From: JAENVU01 sp046598395
GTDB lineage: Bacteria > Actinomycetota > Acidimicrobiia > IMCC26256 > JAENVU01
Length of the DNA: 64,000 nucleotides
Assembly (NCBI GenBank): GCA_046598395.1
Contig: JBKJIQ010000022.1
Span: forward strand, 21,205-85,204
Direction: 5' to 3'
Shown piece after piece: positions 1 to 7,956 of the stretch. Below the pieces are notes generated by a model, which saw only the letters and a program-made list of their open reading frames with translations, had not been told where the DNA came from and made no database searches. Positions within the stretch are counted from its first letter, which is position 1. Each line of letters opens with the position of its first letter. A program made the position numbers and the translations under genes.

Positions 1-242
1 TCCCGGTCGAGGGTGGCGGCGATCTCGAGCGCGGGCTCGGAATCGAGTCCGGGGCCGAGAACCACAACGCCGGCTCCATGGTCTTCGATGGCGGTCAACA
101 TCGCGGCGGTGTCAGCGCCGCCAAGCGTCTCGTCGCCCCACGACTTCAGCTCGCCGTTCAACGTGTCATCGAACGATTCACGAACGCGGGCTTCCCAAGC
201 CTCGGTGGTTGGTGCCAACAGCACTCGCGTCTTGGTGTTCAT
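1..242 (-). CDS. CpaE/TadZ-like pilus ATPase, N-terminal part only
   Basis: This gene runs off the left edge; only about 80 N-terminal residues are visible. They start MNTKTRVLLAPTTEAWEARV and continue into a receiver-like fold with a VVVLGPGL strand, the pattern seen at the start of CpaE/TadZ proteins, which carry an atypical receiver domain before a MinD/ParA-type ATPase. CpaE-family proteins localise the Tad/Flp secretion machine. The ATG overlaps the stop of the preceding cpaB-like gene as ATGA, indicating translational coupling in the same operon. The ATPase motifs lie outside the window, so the call rests on the N-terminal pattern and on position after cpaB. Confidence 0.6.
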   Translation of the reverse strand, partial: MNTKTRVLLAPTTEAWEARVRESFDDTLNGELKSWGDETLGGADTAAMLTAIEDHGAGVVVLGPGLDSEPALEIAATLDR

Positions 243-1051
243 CGGTAGATCGTGGTCCGGCTCTGGACCAGTGTCCCGGCCTCGTTGGCGTCGGATGGCT
301 CGATCGACAACCAAAGCTTGCCGAACTCTTGTGCGAACACGAGACGCTCCGTCGCGGGACCGTCGAGGGCGAGTGTCACGAGCAGCTGGCTCGTCGGCGC
401 CTCGCCGGGCTTGTTGGTGTCCGCCGTGTTCTTGTCCGATGTGTTGTCGGTGCTGTTGATGTTGCCAGTCAACTGCACGTTCGTCACGAGCACCTTGTGC
501 AACATGATGTGCGTGGTGTTCCCCACTGCCTTGCCATCCTCAACGGTGTTTCCGTCGAGCGTGATCGTGTTGCCGCTGTTGTTCGTGAAGGGCTCAAACG
601 AAGCGAGCACGGCGACCCTCGCTCCCGGGGTGAGGACACCGCCGACGACCCGCTGTGGGTCGAGCGCGATCGTGGTCCGCAAGAGGCCCGCAGGTACTTG
701 AACGTCGGCACCCGTAGCCGAGAAGCTGCTCGGATCCACGAAGCGGCTCGAAAGCAGCTGCTCGCCGGGAACCAGTGTCGTGCCGGCGACCTTCTTGCCG
801 AGGCTCTTCACACTCGTGACGGCACCGTCAGCGGTCACCTTGGCGGAAACGCGCTCGAGCCCGACCCGGTCTCCGAGCTCTTTGGCGGGTGTGCCCGCCG
901 GCACCGGCTCCTTGACCACGAGCACCTTGACGATCGTCTCGTCTGCCTGGGCTCGATCCTCGGCGCCGTTGACGTACGTGACGATTGCCAAGGTGCCGAC
1001 GAACGCCAGCGCCAATGCGGCGACCAGTCCCAGAATCCTTCGATTATCCAC
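239..1051 (-). CDS. cpaB: CpaB-like Flp pilus assembly protein (SAF domain)
   Basis: Product of 270 residues. A short N-terminal basic stretch is followed by one membrane segment (LGLVAALALAFVGTLAIV). Next comes a SAF-type domain with the VKEPVPAGTPAKEL and LVPGEQLLSSRF patterns, then a beta-rich region typical of RcpC/CpaB. These proteins act in the envelope during Flp/Tad pilus assembly. The GTG at 1051 places the membrane helix at the N-terminus as expected; earlier in-frame starts would run into the end of tadG. A low-complexity stretch rich in N, T and D lies around residues 195-215. The gene follows tadG and is coupled to the next gene by ATGA. Confidence 0.8.
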   Translation of the reverse strand: MDNRRILGLVAALALAFVGTLAIVTYVNGAEDRAQADETIVKVLVVKEPVPAGTPAKELGDRVGLERVSAKVTADGAVTSVKSLGKKVAGTTLVPGEQLLSSRFVDPSSFSATGADVQVPAGLLRTTIALDPQRVVGGVLTPGARVAVLASFEPFTNNSGNTITLDGNTVEDGKAVGNTTHIMLHKVLVTNVQLTGNINSTDNTSDKNTADTNKPGEAPTSQLLVTLALDGPATERLVFAQEFGKLWLSIEPSDANEAGTLVQSRTTIYR

Positions 1052-1079
1052 GATGTAGCCCTTCTGGTGGTCCCCGGCC

Positions 1080-2063
1080 TTAGCAGGCGCGGGGATCGTT
1101 GGTGTTGGGTATGAGCGTGTTGACGTCGCAGATGCGCAGCGTCCGCACGAGGGTGTTGACGCCGCCCGGCGCACAGCACGTGCCGGAGATGACGCCCTTG
1201 GTGAAGATCAGGTCCAGGTAACGATTGGCTTGGGCCCCCGTCGTCTTGTAGTCGACCAACTTCACGAACACGAAGGCGATGATGTGGAAGCGGGCGTTCG
1301 ATCCGGTGCCGGTGGCCGTGTCGAAGACGGGCAGAGCAAAGGCCTGACCACTGTTCTTCAGGAAGGCGAGTGCGGTATCGAGGCTGTTCGAGAAGGCGCC
1401 GGTGTCACCCGGGATGTTGTCGCCGATACCGACGAGTCCGGGGTAGCCGTTGAGGGCCCACGTCTTGGTGTCTTGGTTGGAGTTCGCGCCGCCGTCAAAG
1501 TCCTGGATTCCCCAGTTCCCCGGCACGGTTCCGCACGAGAGCGGTTGCGCTTTGCCATAGGTAATCCGAATGACGCCGGAGGAGCCGGTCGGCCCGCTCG
1601 GGTAGTTGAGCCACGCCAAGAGCTGGGTGTTCGCGGTGTGGCACAGGCCGAATGGGCGCAGGTTGTTCGCGCCGGTCGGGATACCCCATTCCGCGGTGGT
1701 TGAGGCGTTGATGGCCTTCGTGGTCAATCCGAAGATACGAGCGAACGTGAAATCGACGCGGCTCCGGGCGGTAACGGTTACATGCCCGGAGGTGGCCTGC
1801 ACGACCGGCTGACAACTGGTGACCGAGGCGCCGGAGTGGTTTGCAGCCACCAAGCTCGCCGCCGCGCTCTGGCAGCCCGACGCACCGGTTGCATAGTCCT
1901 TGGCGCTGCCGAGCGCGGCCGCGTCAGCCGCAGTGATGAGGTGGCGCCGGTCGGACCACAGCCGGCCCGAATCGATCGCATAGGCCGCGAAGCCGAAGAT
2001 CATGATCCCGCAAATGGCAACGACCACCGCGACTGCGCCGCGTTCGTCTCGGGTCACTCGCAC
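1080..2063 (-). CDS. TadG-like pilus assembly protein
   Basis: A 327-residue protein. Its N-terminus (RDERGAVAVVVAICGIMIFG) is the TadE/TadG type membrane anchor, followed by the DSGRLWSDRRHLITAADAAAL stretch characteristic of Flp pilus-assembly TadG-like N-terminal regions. The rest is an extracytoplasmic domain with several cysteines near the C-terminus and no recognisable von Willebrand domain. The GTG start overlaps the end of tadE by 10 bases, so the two are probably co-translated. A second GTG two codons downstream is an alternative start. A minor pilin or assembly role is inferred from family and context. Confidence 0.7.
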   Translation of the reverse strand: MRVTRDERGAVAVVVAICGIMIFGFAAYAIDSGRLWSDRRHLITAADAAALGSAKDYATGASGCQSAAASLVAANHSGASVTSCQPVVQATSGHVTVTARSRVDFTFARIFGLTTKAINASTTAEWGIPTGANNLRPFGLCHTANTQLLAWLNYPSGPTGSSGVIRITYGKAQPLSCGTVPGNWGIQDFDGGANSNQDTKTWALNGYPGLVGIGDNIPGDTGAFSNSLDTALAFLKNSGQAFALPVFDTATGTGSNARFHIIAFVFVKLVDYKTTGAQANRYLDLIFTKGVISGTCCAPGGVNTLVRTLRICDVNTLIPNTNDPRAC

Positions 2064-2467
2064 TTGAACTCACCCTTACCGGAGAGAGTGAGCTTCTCAC
2101 TGCCCCACAGCGGGATGTCGAGGTTGGTGTTCGCAGTGACCGTGACGGTGGCGCGGGCGTCGGTGCTGCGGAGATCGCAGGGGTTGCCCGAGCTGGGCGA
2201 GATCGTGATCGTGGGAGGTGTCCCGCTCGGGAGCACGCCGCTCAGAGCGGAGGTGACCTTGCTCCGCACGTCGGCCTGGGTCGACTGGGGCAGTGCCGCG
2301 ACGCGGGCTCCTTCGCGAGCCGCGGCTTGCAGGCCTTGGACGCGGTTGAAAGCGATGGAGAACTGAACGATCCCAAAGACCAGCAGGATCAGAATGGGGA
2401 GGACGATCGCGAATTCCACCGCGGCTGCACCGGTTTGGTCGTGAGTCCGATCTCGGGTGATGCGCAT
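2054..2467 (-). CDS. tadE: TadE-like minor pilin
   Basis: A 137-residue protein starting MRITRDRTHDQTGAAAVEFA, the TadE signature: a G before a conserved E at +5 (VEFAIVLPILILLVFGIVQF), then an N-terminal hydrophobic helix and a small C-terminal domain. TadE proteins are pseudopilins processed by the prepilin peptidase. The ATG at 2467 is chosen because GAGGAG lies 6 bases upstream and because it puts the TadE motif near the N-terminus; an ATG 13 codons earlier has no comparable site. It overlaps tadG. Confidence 0.85.
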   Translation of the reverse strand: MRITRDRTHDQTGAAAVEFAIVLPILILLVFGIVQFSIAFNRVQGLQAAAREGARVAALPQSTQADVRSKVTSALSGVLPSGTPPTITISPSSGNPCDLRSTDARATVTVTANTNLDIPLWGSEKLTLSGKGEFKCE

Positions 2468-2516
2468 CGTCGACTCCTCGAAGAGCATGGCGAAGGGAAG
2501 CAGCAAGATCCGGCTT

Positions 2517-2546
2517 CCGGCGCACCCGCTGAGGCGGGAGCGCCGG
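2517..2546 (-). terminator. strong stem-loop between flp and tadE
   Basis: A 13-position stem, CCGGCGC then CCCGC paired with GCGGG then GCGCCGG, is broken by one mismatch and closed by a 4-base loop. It lies 17 bases after the flp stop and about 50 bases before tadE. There is no U-tract. It could be an attenuator or a 3' mRNA stabiliser that makes pilin mRNA more abundant than the assembly genes. Confidence 0.55.
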
Positions 2547-2563
2547 AGCCAGAACGACTGGTG

Positions 2564-2746
2564 CTAGAGGACGGCGTTGATCGAATCGAAGGCGTCGTTG
2601 ATTTTTCCGCCGAGGATCCCGACCGTGCCGATGATGAAGGCGGCGATCAGCGCCACGAGCATCCCGTACTCGACCGCGGTGGCGCCGGTCTCGTCTGTCT
2701 TGAGGTTCTGAAGACGAGTCCAGAACGCGAAGATCATGTCGCTCAT
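2564..2746 (-). CDS. flp: Flp-type major pilin
   Basis: A 60-residue prepilin. A short leader with TDETGATAVEYGMLVALIAA holds the Flp cleavage context: G followed by ATAVEY, with Glu at +5 and Tyr at +6 of the mature form. A hydrophobic helix and a short KINDAFDSINAVL tail follow. Flp pilins polymerise into thin adhesive pili. The ATG at 2746 is preceded by GGGAGA at about 11 bases and gives a normal prepilin length. It is the first gene of the Tad operon and is separated from tadE by a strong hairpin. Confidence 0.92.
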   Translation of the reverse strand: MSDMIFAFWTRLQNLKTDETGATAVEYGMLVALIAAFIIGTVGILGGKINDAFDSINAVL

Positions 2747-2882
2747 TTTTTGGTTTCTCCCTTGTCGGCGAGCACATGCCCGCACCCGTTTCGTTACAAG
2801 GAAGGATCGAGGATTCCCGGTCGCTTGGCATCCTCAAGATTTGGGAATGTCAACGCGATGGGCCGCATGGCTCAGTGACTGC

Positions 2883-3596
2883 TCAGGGATTCGGCGGACG
2901 CAGGACCCGAGACGTCCAGCCGGCCCGCTTCGCCATCGCGACCGCGGCAAGCTGACTGTTCACGCCGAGCTTGGCGAGCAATGCCTTGATGTGCGATCGC
3001 ACCGTGGCAATACTCACGTAGCTCTCGCGGGCGATGGTTTCGGCGTTCTTCCCATCGATGAGAGCACGCAAGACCTCGGACTCGCGCACCGTCAGGCGTG
3101 CGAACGGGGCGCCGCGTTGATCTTCCTGGGCTCGGTGGGAGCGGAGGTCGGCGAGGAGTTGGTCGCGCGCTCCCGTACTCAGAATGGTCCGTCCCTGCAT
3201 GACGTCGCTGACCTGGTCGATCAGCCGTTCGAATGGGTCGGACTTGCGGATGATGCCGATGGCTCCGGCCTCGATGCATTCGGCGAGCACGATGGGGCTC
3301 GTCTCGCCGGTCAGCATCACCACCTGGAGGCCGAGTGTCGTGATCGGTTCGATGAGGTGCAGGCCGAGCCCCGCGTCGCCGAGGTCGAAATCCAGGAGTA
3401 CGAGATCGAGGACCTGCTCATCGAGGACTCGGAGGACTGCAGACGCTTCGAGGTCCTCGACCACGGTCACCGAGGCACCGAGGTTGCTGAGCGCGAACGC
3501 GAGGGACTGGGCGAGCAGTCCGTGGTCCTCGATGATGGCCACGCGCGCACCGTCGGCGCGGGCTTGGGGGGAGAAGGACAGCGCGGTGTCGGTCAC
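2883..3596 (-). CDS. LuxR-family two-component response regulator
   Basis: A 237-residue response regulator. The receiver domain (about 17-135) has acidic residues IIEDH near position 23, a phosphoacceptor Asp in LVLLDFD (D69) and the conserved Lys in IIRKSD (K118). The C-terminal LuxR/GerE HTH (about 165-230) reads LTVRESEVLRALIDG, AETIARESYVSIATVRSHIKALLAKLGV. It overlaps the histidine kinase by ATGA, so the pair is an operon. The pilin gene begins about 136 bases downstream on the same strand, so pilus genes are plausible but unproven targets. Confidence 0.9.
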   Translation of the reverse strand: MTDTALSFSPQARADGARVAIIEDHGLLAQSLAFALSNLGASVTVVEDLEASAVLRVLDEQVLDLVLLDFDLGDAGLGLHLIEPITTLGLQVVMLTGETSPIVLAECIEAGAIGIIRKSDPFERLIDQVSDVMQGRTILSTGARDQLLADLRSHRAQEDQRGAPFARLTVRESEVLRALIDGKNAETIARESYVSIATVRSHIKALLAKLGVNSQLAAVAMAKRAGWTSRVLRPPNP

Positions 3597-5155
3597 CGGG
3601 CCTCCTGCATGGGAATTCCGGGCTGCATCGGAGGGTTGGTCGGATTCGGCATAGGTAATGCTTCGGCGCGTCCGCCCACGATCCTGAGCGCGGGAGCGGC
3701 CGGGATCGAGAGTACGAACGCCGTGCCGCGGGTGGTCCCCTCCTCGACCCAGAGGTCGCCGTCCTGGCTGCGAACGATCTTGCGAGCGAGGGCCAAGCCG
3801 AGCCCGTCACCGCCCACCATGGACGAGGGGTCCAGGCGGAACCCTCGATCGAACACGCGGTCCCAATACTGAGGGTCGATACCGGGCCCGTGGTCTTCGA
3901 CGCGAATCGAGATTTCATCGAGCGCATGGCTCGCGGTGACCCATACGGTTGATCCCGGTGCGTACTTCGCCGCGTTCGTGAGGAGTCCGTGAACGACCTG
4001 CGCGATCTCCTCGGGGCGTCCGAGCGCTCGCGCGGCTGCCGGAACCCGCAACATCACCGACTGGCCGTTGGCTCGTTGGATCTCGATCGTGGGCTCGAGG
4101 GCTTGCTCGATGTCGAACGGTGCGACTCCCACCGCGGTCGGTGACTCGTTCACGAGAGTACGGAGCCGGCGGATCTCGGCAATCAGCGCGGCCCGCAAGC
4201 TCGACTCCTGGGCCTCCGCTCCGTTGGGATTCCAGGTCGCCACTCCGCCTTCGAGCGCTACTACCGTCGATCGCATTTCGTGGAGCCGGTCGGCAAAGTT
4301 CTCTTCGACCCGTTGACGGTTCGCGAGCTCGCGTTCGCGCTCGATGTGCTCGCGCAGTGCGCGGGTGCGATGGTGGACGGCCGCTCGTACGAGCCCGCCG
4401 AGCGCCCCCACACACGCGAGCGACATCGCGGCGAGCTCAAACCAGCGGTCGGCGAAGAGGCCGGTATCGGCGCGGTCGATGGCGAGGGGGATGAGTTCCG
4501 CGAGCCCGAGTGCGACCGCGACGGGGATGATCCATCCGGCTTCGGCGTCATGATGGCCGCGCCGCTGGCGCAGCGCCCCAACCGCGGCGAGGAGAATCCA
4601 CGATGAGCCCAGGATCGCGAATGCGATGTGGGCGCGCTCCTCGGAATGACCCACTACCAGGGCCGGGATCAGGGCAACTGCAAGGCCACCGCCCACGATG
4701 GTGAGCGTGGTCGACGTCCGGATGGTGGTATCGACCTCAGGGCCAAGGACTGCACGCCCGACGAGCACGATCGCGAGGGCGAAGGTCGCGAGTTCTGCAC
4801 CGACGGTGCTTGGACCGGTGATCGGTTGGAGCACGAGCTGACCGGAGCCCAACGCGAGGAGGGCCCATCCACACCACCAGCCCCGTGCGATGCCGTCGAG
4901 CCGCCAGCGCAAGAGGCAGGCGACCCCCGCCATGAACGCCAGGGTGGCGGCAATGGCCCCGAGTTCGGTGAGGGTCCGGGGCGAAACGGAGATCCTCGAG
5001 TGTTGGGACGCAACGAGCCAGGCGACGGCGAGGACGACCAGTGCCGCCGTAGGAAGTGTGGCGCGGATCACGAACCGCGCGACGCCGCGGCGGTCCGGGC
5101 CGCGGTACGGCGCGGCGGAATGGCTCAGTTGATCGGTGCCGGACGATACGGGCAC
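3593..5155 (-). CDS. membrane sensor histidine kinase
   Basis: A 520-residue kinase. The N-terminal half carries several hydrophobic segments (from TAALVVLAVAWLVA onward) and no obvious periplasmic domain. A linker rich in E and R (REHIERERELANRQRVEENF) leads to an H-box-like RLHEMRSTVVALEGG, with His near 290. The HATPase domain shows the N box (HGLLTNAAKYAPGS), G1 (EDHGPGIDP) and G2 (GGDGLGLALARKIV). The GTG start has GAGGAG 5 bases upstream. It is the cognate partner of the overlapping LuxR regulator. The input signal is unknown. Confidence 0.88.
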   Translation of the reverse strand: MPVSSGTDQLSHSAAPYRGPDRRGVARFVIRATLPTAALVVLAVAWLVASQHSRISVSPRTLTELGAIAATLAFMAGVACLLRWRLDGIARGWWCGWALLALGSGQLVLQPITGPSTVGAELATFALAIVLVGRAVLGPEVDTTIRTSTTLTIVGGGLAVALIPALVVGHSEERAHIAFAILGSSWILLAAVGALRQRRGHHDAEAGWIIPVAVALGLAELIPLAIDRADTGLFADRWFELAAMSLACVGALGGLVRAAVHHRTRALREHIERERELANRQRVEENFADRLHEMRSTVVALEGGVATWNPNGAEAQESSLRAALIAEIRRLRTLVNESPTAVGVAPFDIEQALEPTIEIQRANGQSVMLRVPAAARALGRPEEIAQVVHGLLTNAAKYAPGSTVWVTASHALDEISIRVEDHGPGIDPQYWDRVFDRGFRLDPSSMVGGDGLGLALARKIVRSQDGDLWVEEGTTRGTAFVLSIPAAPALRIVGGRAEALPMPNPTNPPMQPGIPMQEAR

Positions 5156-5228
5156 TCGTACTCCTCAGGATGGGTTTCCTGAGATGTATCGACCCCCGAA
5201 CCGCAGTACCTGAGGTCTGGTCCGGGAC

Positions 5229-6302
5229 TCAGTCGCTCGTGTCAGGGTGGTGGCGCAGGTGGTGGTGATGGTTGCGGACGAGCCAAACATCGGTTCCGAA
5301 TGGTGCGGAGGTGGCGTCGCACGCGTGGCCCAGGCAATCGAGCCCGAACGTGTCCTCGACCGTGCGCAACACCGAATAGTGGTTGTACGGCACGGTGGAA
5401 TGTGTTCCTGGGTTCGCTACCGCAGGCGACAGAACAGTGGTGAAGATCTTGCCGCCGCCCGAGGTGCTCCCACAACACCCTCGCGTGTCGCCGCCTTCTG
5501 ACTCATCGAAGGTGATGATGAGGGCTCCGTGATGGCGGTAGGCGTTCGACTCCAGGATCTGGGGCACGTTGGCCGCGAGCCACGCGTCGGCGGTGGGGAG
5601 CGAACAGTTCTCGCCACGGTCGTGGGCGTCGTTGCACGTGTTGGGCACGATGAAGGAGTAGTTCGGTACGTTGTGCTCGGCGAGGTCGGTGGCGATCTGG
5701 GGAAGTGGCACGTCGTGGGCCGCGCAGCGGTCCGGAACGACCGAGATATCCGGGCCGACGATGTCTCGGTAATACATGAATGGGTTGTGGCGCGTGGCGT
5801 ACCCGACAACGAACGGGTCAAACACCCCCGCGACGGTGGGATGCGCGCAGGGTGCCGGCATCGACTCCATGTAGGCCTTCCACGATCGGTTGGTCCCTTC
5901 GAGCTGGTCGGCGATGTTGGTGTCGCTCGGTGCCTCGAAGATGCAGTCGTAGAAGAAGCAGTCGGCCTTGGTACTCGCGTTCGGCGAGTTGCCGCTCGTC
6001 ATTGCGACGTAGTTCGAGAGGCTCGCGTGATCGACGCCATACATCTCGTCGAGGATCACGCCTTGCGCCGCGAGGCTGAACAGGTACGGATTAGACGCAG
6101 GGGTCACGTCTTCGGTCTTGTAATTCTCGAGCACGATCACGAAGACGTGCTCGAGGTGATGCGGCTTGCGCCACGCTCGATTCGAGTCCGCGCCAGCGCT
6201 GGTTGCCGATCCGATCAACAGGACTGCCGCGACTCCGGCGATCAGCCGCCGTCGTAGGTGCTTGCCGGTGCGACGACGCGCGTGTTCTGCGTGGATCTTC
6301 AA
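5229..6302 (-). CDS. secreted phosphoesterase (acid phosphatase/phospholipase C family)
   Basis: Exported protein of about 357 residues. A basic n-region (ARRRTGKHLRRR) and a hydrophobic core ending at SAGADS form a signal peptide. The mature part matches the phosphoesterase family of AcpA and phospholipase C (PF04185 type): HVFVIVLENYKTEDV near the start, an LSNYVAMTSG segment, ITFDESEGGD, and a later TVPYNHYSVLRTVED. The C-terminus is His-rich (NHHHHLRHH). The TTG at 6302 is preferred because GGGGGAA lies 4 bases upstream and it forms a TTGA overlap with the upstream HTH stop; an ATG at 6320 would add six residues but has no ribosome site. Substrate unknown. Confidence 0.8.
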   Translation of the reverse strand: MKIHAEHARRRTGKHLRRRLIAGVAAVLLIGSATSAGADSNRAWRKPHHLEHVFVIVLENYKTEDVTPASNPYLFSLAAQGVILDEMYGVDHASLSNYVAMTSGNSPNASTKADCFFYDCIFEAPSDTNIADQLEGTNRSWKAYMESMPAPCAHPTVAGVFDPFVVGYATRHNPFMYYRDIVGPDISVVPDRCAAHDVPLPQIATDLAEHNVPNYSFIVPNTCNDAHDRGENCSLPTADAWLAANVPQILESNAYRHHGALIITFDESEGGDTRGCCGSTSGGGKIFTTVLSPAVANPGTHSTVPYNHYSVLRTVEDTFGLDCLGHACDATSAPFGTDVWLVRNHHHHLRHHPDTSD

Positions 6303-6628
6303 CGTATTCCCCCAAGCCATTGGACCAACTGGACCATATTCGTCGGCTTTGTACCTCGCAACCGGGATGCTGTCACCGGTTGCGGTCGCGTGACGCGATC
6401 AGCGACTGGCGTGGAACGCGGTGTGGTCGAGGTCGACGACCGCAACGCGGCGTACGCGTGCAGCTCGCTCGTCGGGAAGCGGAGCAGACGACCGAACTTA
6501 CGACAAGGGATCCCCGCGGCACCGCCGGTCGCGAGGTGGCGGCGCGCTTCCTGGTACACGAAGGTGCGACCCATCCGCAGATGCGCCATCATCTCGGTCA
6601 CCGTCAAGAACTCGGGCTCGTCCACCAC
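6299..6628 (-). CDS. excisionase-family helix-turn-helix protein
   Basis: A 109-residue protein. The N-terminal FLTVTEMMAHLRMGRTFVYQEARRHL followed by RKFGRLLRFPTSELHAY is the MerR-like/excisionase HTH pattern: a winged helix plus a wing ending in R-F. The C-terminal third is basic and low-complexity. Such proteins serve as excision factors in mobile elements or as small regulators. It ends inside the start of the phosphoesterase gene through a TTGA overlap, so the two are translationally coupled. Its strand neighbour is not phage-like, so a regulatory role is as likely as excision. Confidence 0.75.
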   Translation of the reverse strand: MVDEPEFLTVTEMMAHLRMGRTFVYQEARRHLATGGAAGIPCRKFGRLLRFPTSELHAYAALRSSTSTTPRSTPVADRVTRPQPVTASRLRGTKPTNMVQLVQWLGGIR

Positions 6629-6672
6629 ACGACGCTTCTACCGCCCAGCACGCGGTTTGGGAACAACTTTCG

Positions 6673-6707
6673 AGTGGACGGACCATCGCGGACAACCACG
6701 GTCCACT
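6673..6707. repeat. inverted repeat in divergent intergenic region
   Basis: AGTGGAC and GTCCACT form perfect 7-base arms, with GGACC/GGTCC nested inside. The repeat sits in the 229-base gap between the minus-strand HTH gene and the plus-strand HTH remnant. It could be an operator for an HTH protein; that is inference. No other structure was recognised in this gap. Confidence 0.4.
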
Positions 6708-6857
6708 GACACGCCACGCCTCAACAAAATCTCCGGCGTCGTGTCGCGTTCGGCGCCGCGCGGGGTGCATAGGACAAGAGAACGCAGTCGCGGCCACTCG
6801 GGAGAGTTGGCGGCTCCGTTCCGGCCTACAGCTCACACCCGACCCGAGGAGACCACC

Positions 6858-7139
6858 ATGACGATCATCCCGACCAGCTCCGCCCCCGATGCCAGCGACG
6901 ACCAGCTGTTGACCATCGCCCAGGTGGCCTACCGGCTCAACGTCGAAGTCCGACACATCCGCCGCACAGTGCCTGAGTTCTTCGAGGAGACGCGGGTCCT
7001 GGCTCGCGATCGGCCGTCAGCTCGCGTCGACTCTTCGGCACGCGGTTGGCGGTCGAGAGCGAGAGGGCTTGCTGCGCCGGTGCCGTCCCACTTTGGGCAC
7101 TTGGGGCGTGAGCGTCAGATGCTGCGCGTCGGGTCATGA
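6858..7139 (+). pseudogene. decayed excisionase-type HTH gene
   Basis: An open frame of 93 codons begins at an ATG with GAGGAG 5 bases upstream. Its residues 17-40 (LLTIAQVAYRLNVEVRHIRR) are a clear excisionase/HTH_17 helix-turn-helix. After TVPEF the sequence loses all resemblance to the family: the wing and R-F motif are replaced by low-complexity Arg/Ser-rich residues. This fits a frameshift or deletion that left the 5' third of the gene. It could still make a short peptide. It lies 68 bases before vapB. Confidence 0.55.
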
Positions 7140-7172
7140 CGATCCACGACCACGTCGAGGCGATCACGTCCC

Positions 7173-7201
7173 TTGCAAAGCGGACGGCGTGCTTGCATAA
7201 T
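7173..7201 (+). promoter_or_regulatory. vapBC promoter with palindromic operator
   Basis: The -35 TTGCAA (7173-7178), a 17-base spacer and the -10 CATAAT (7196-7201) form a good sigma-70-type promoter. The predicted start falls at about 7208, the A of the vapB ATG, so the transcript is probably leaderless. The perfect palindrome ATGCATGCAT (7200-7209) covers the -10 edge and start site, where an autorepressing antitoxin would bind. Confidence 0.7.
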
Positions 7202-7207
7202 GCATGC

Positions 7208-7438
7208 ATGCCGAACATTCTCGTACGCGACCTGCCCGACGACGTTCACGGTGCTCTCCAGCGGCGGGCGCAGCAGCAAGGTCGATCCCTCCAGCAGTAC
7301 CTGACCGACGAGCTCACCCGCATGGTCGAGCGACCGACTCCTGAGGAGCTCTTCGCCCGCGTTTCCCGCCGCACCGGCGGCAAGGTCGGCCTCGAGCGCG
7401 CCGTGGCCGATCTCGAGGGTGAGCGCCCCGTATCGTGA
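7208..7438 (+). CDS. vapB: VapB-type antitoxin
   Basis: A 76-residue protein: MPNILVRDLPDDVHGALQRRAQQQGRSLQQYLTDEL is the FitA/VapB ribbon-helix-helix pattern, which forms a DNA-binding dimer. The C-terminal half (TPEELFARVSRRTGG) would wrap the toxin. The ATG at 7208 coincides with the predicted transcription start. The gene overlaps vapC by GTGA, the usual coupling of antitoxin and toxin, and the complex probably represses its own promoter through the ATGCATGCAT palindrome. Confidence 0.88.
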   Translation: MPNILVRDLPDDVHGALQRRAQQQGRSLQQYLTDELTRMVERPTPEELFARVSRRTGGKVGLERAVADLEGERPVS

Positions 7439-7833
7439 TCGTTGTCGATGCGTCCGTGCTTGCGAACGCCTTGGCCGACGACGGACCCGATGGCACCACC
7501 GCCCGCGATCGTCTCAACGACGCCGGTCAGATGGCCGCGCCGGACCTCATCGACGTGGAGACCGTTGCAGTGCTCCGCAAACGGTGGCTCGCCGGCGATC
7601 TCACGGACCAGCGCTTCTCCGAGGCCGTCGACGACCTCACGGACCTCGTGCTCACCCGTTATCCGACGCTCCCGCTGATGCGTCGCGCGTTCGAGTTGCG
7701 GGCGAATGTGACCGCCTACGACGCCACCTACGTCGCCCTGGCCGAACAACTTCGCTCCACCCTGCTCACTGCTGATCGACGGCTGGCATCCGCGCCAACG
7801 ATCACATGCGCCATAGAAGTCCTGCGCCCCTGA
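7435..7833 (+). CDS. vapC: VapC-type PIN-domain toxin ribonuclease
   Basis: A 132-residue PIN-domain protein of normal VapC length. The four acidic active-site residues are present: D5 (VVDASV), E42 (IDVET), D96 (AYDATYVALAE) and D114 (LLTADRRL). VapC toxins are Mg-dependent endoribonucleases that cut tRNA or rRNA when free of the antitoxin. The GTG start overlaps the vapB stop. The active site looks intact, so the module is probably functional. Confidence 0.9.
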   Translation: MIVVDASVLANALADDGPDGTTARDRLNDAGQMAAPDLIDVETVAVLRKRWLAGDLTDQRFSEAVDDLTDLVLTRYPTLPLMRRAFELRANVTAYDATYVALAEQLRSTLLTADRRLASAPTITCAIEVLRP

Positions 7834-7862
7834 TCGCCCGGCGGGTCACGTGGATCGACTGC

Positions 7863-7879
7863 GCCACCTGACAGGTGGC
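7863..7879. terminator. hairpin after vapC
   Basis: A perfect 7-bp stem GCCACCT/AGGTGGC with a 3-base loop lies 30 bases after the vapC stop. It has no T-tract. Together with the hairpin at 7957-7976 it separates the convergent vapBC and tRNA transcripts. Confidence 0.45.
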
Positions 7880-7956
7880 TCCTCCCAGAGCCCTCCCAAT
7901 TCTGAGGGAGAATGGACGGATCTCACGGTCATTGCCGGTCACCTCGCAGGACTCCC

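Noticed and set aside
239..1114. Plus-strand frames opposite the cpaB-like gene
   Set aside because: Shadow frames; the minus strand has a recognisable membrane helix, SAF domain and operon overlaps.
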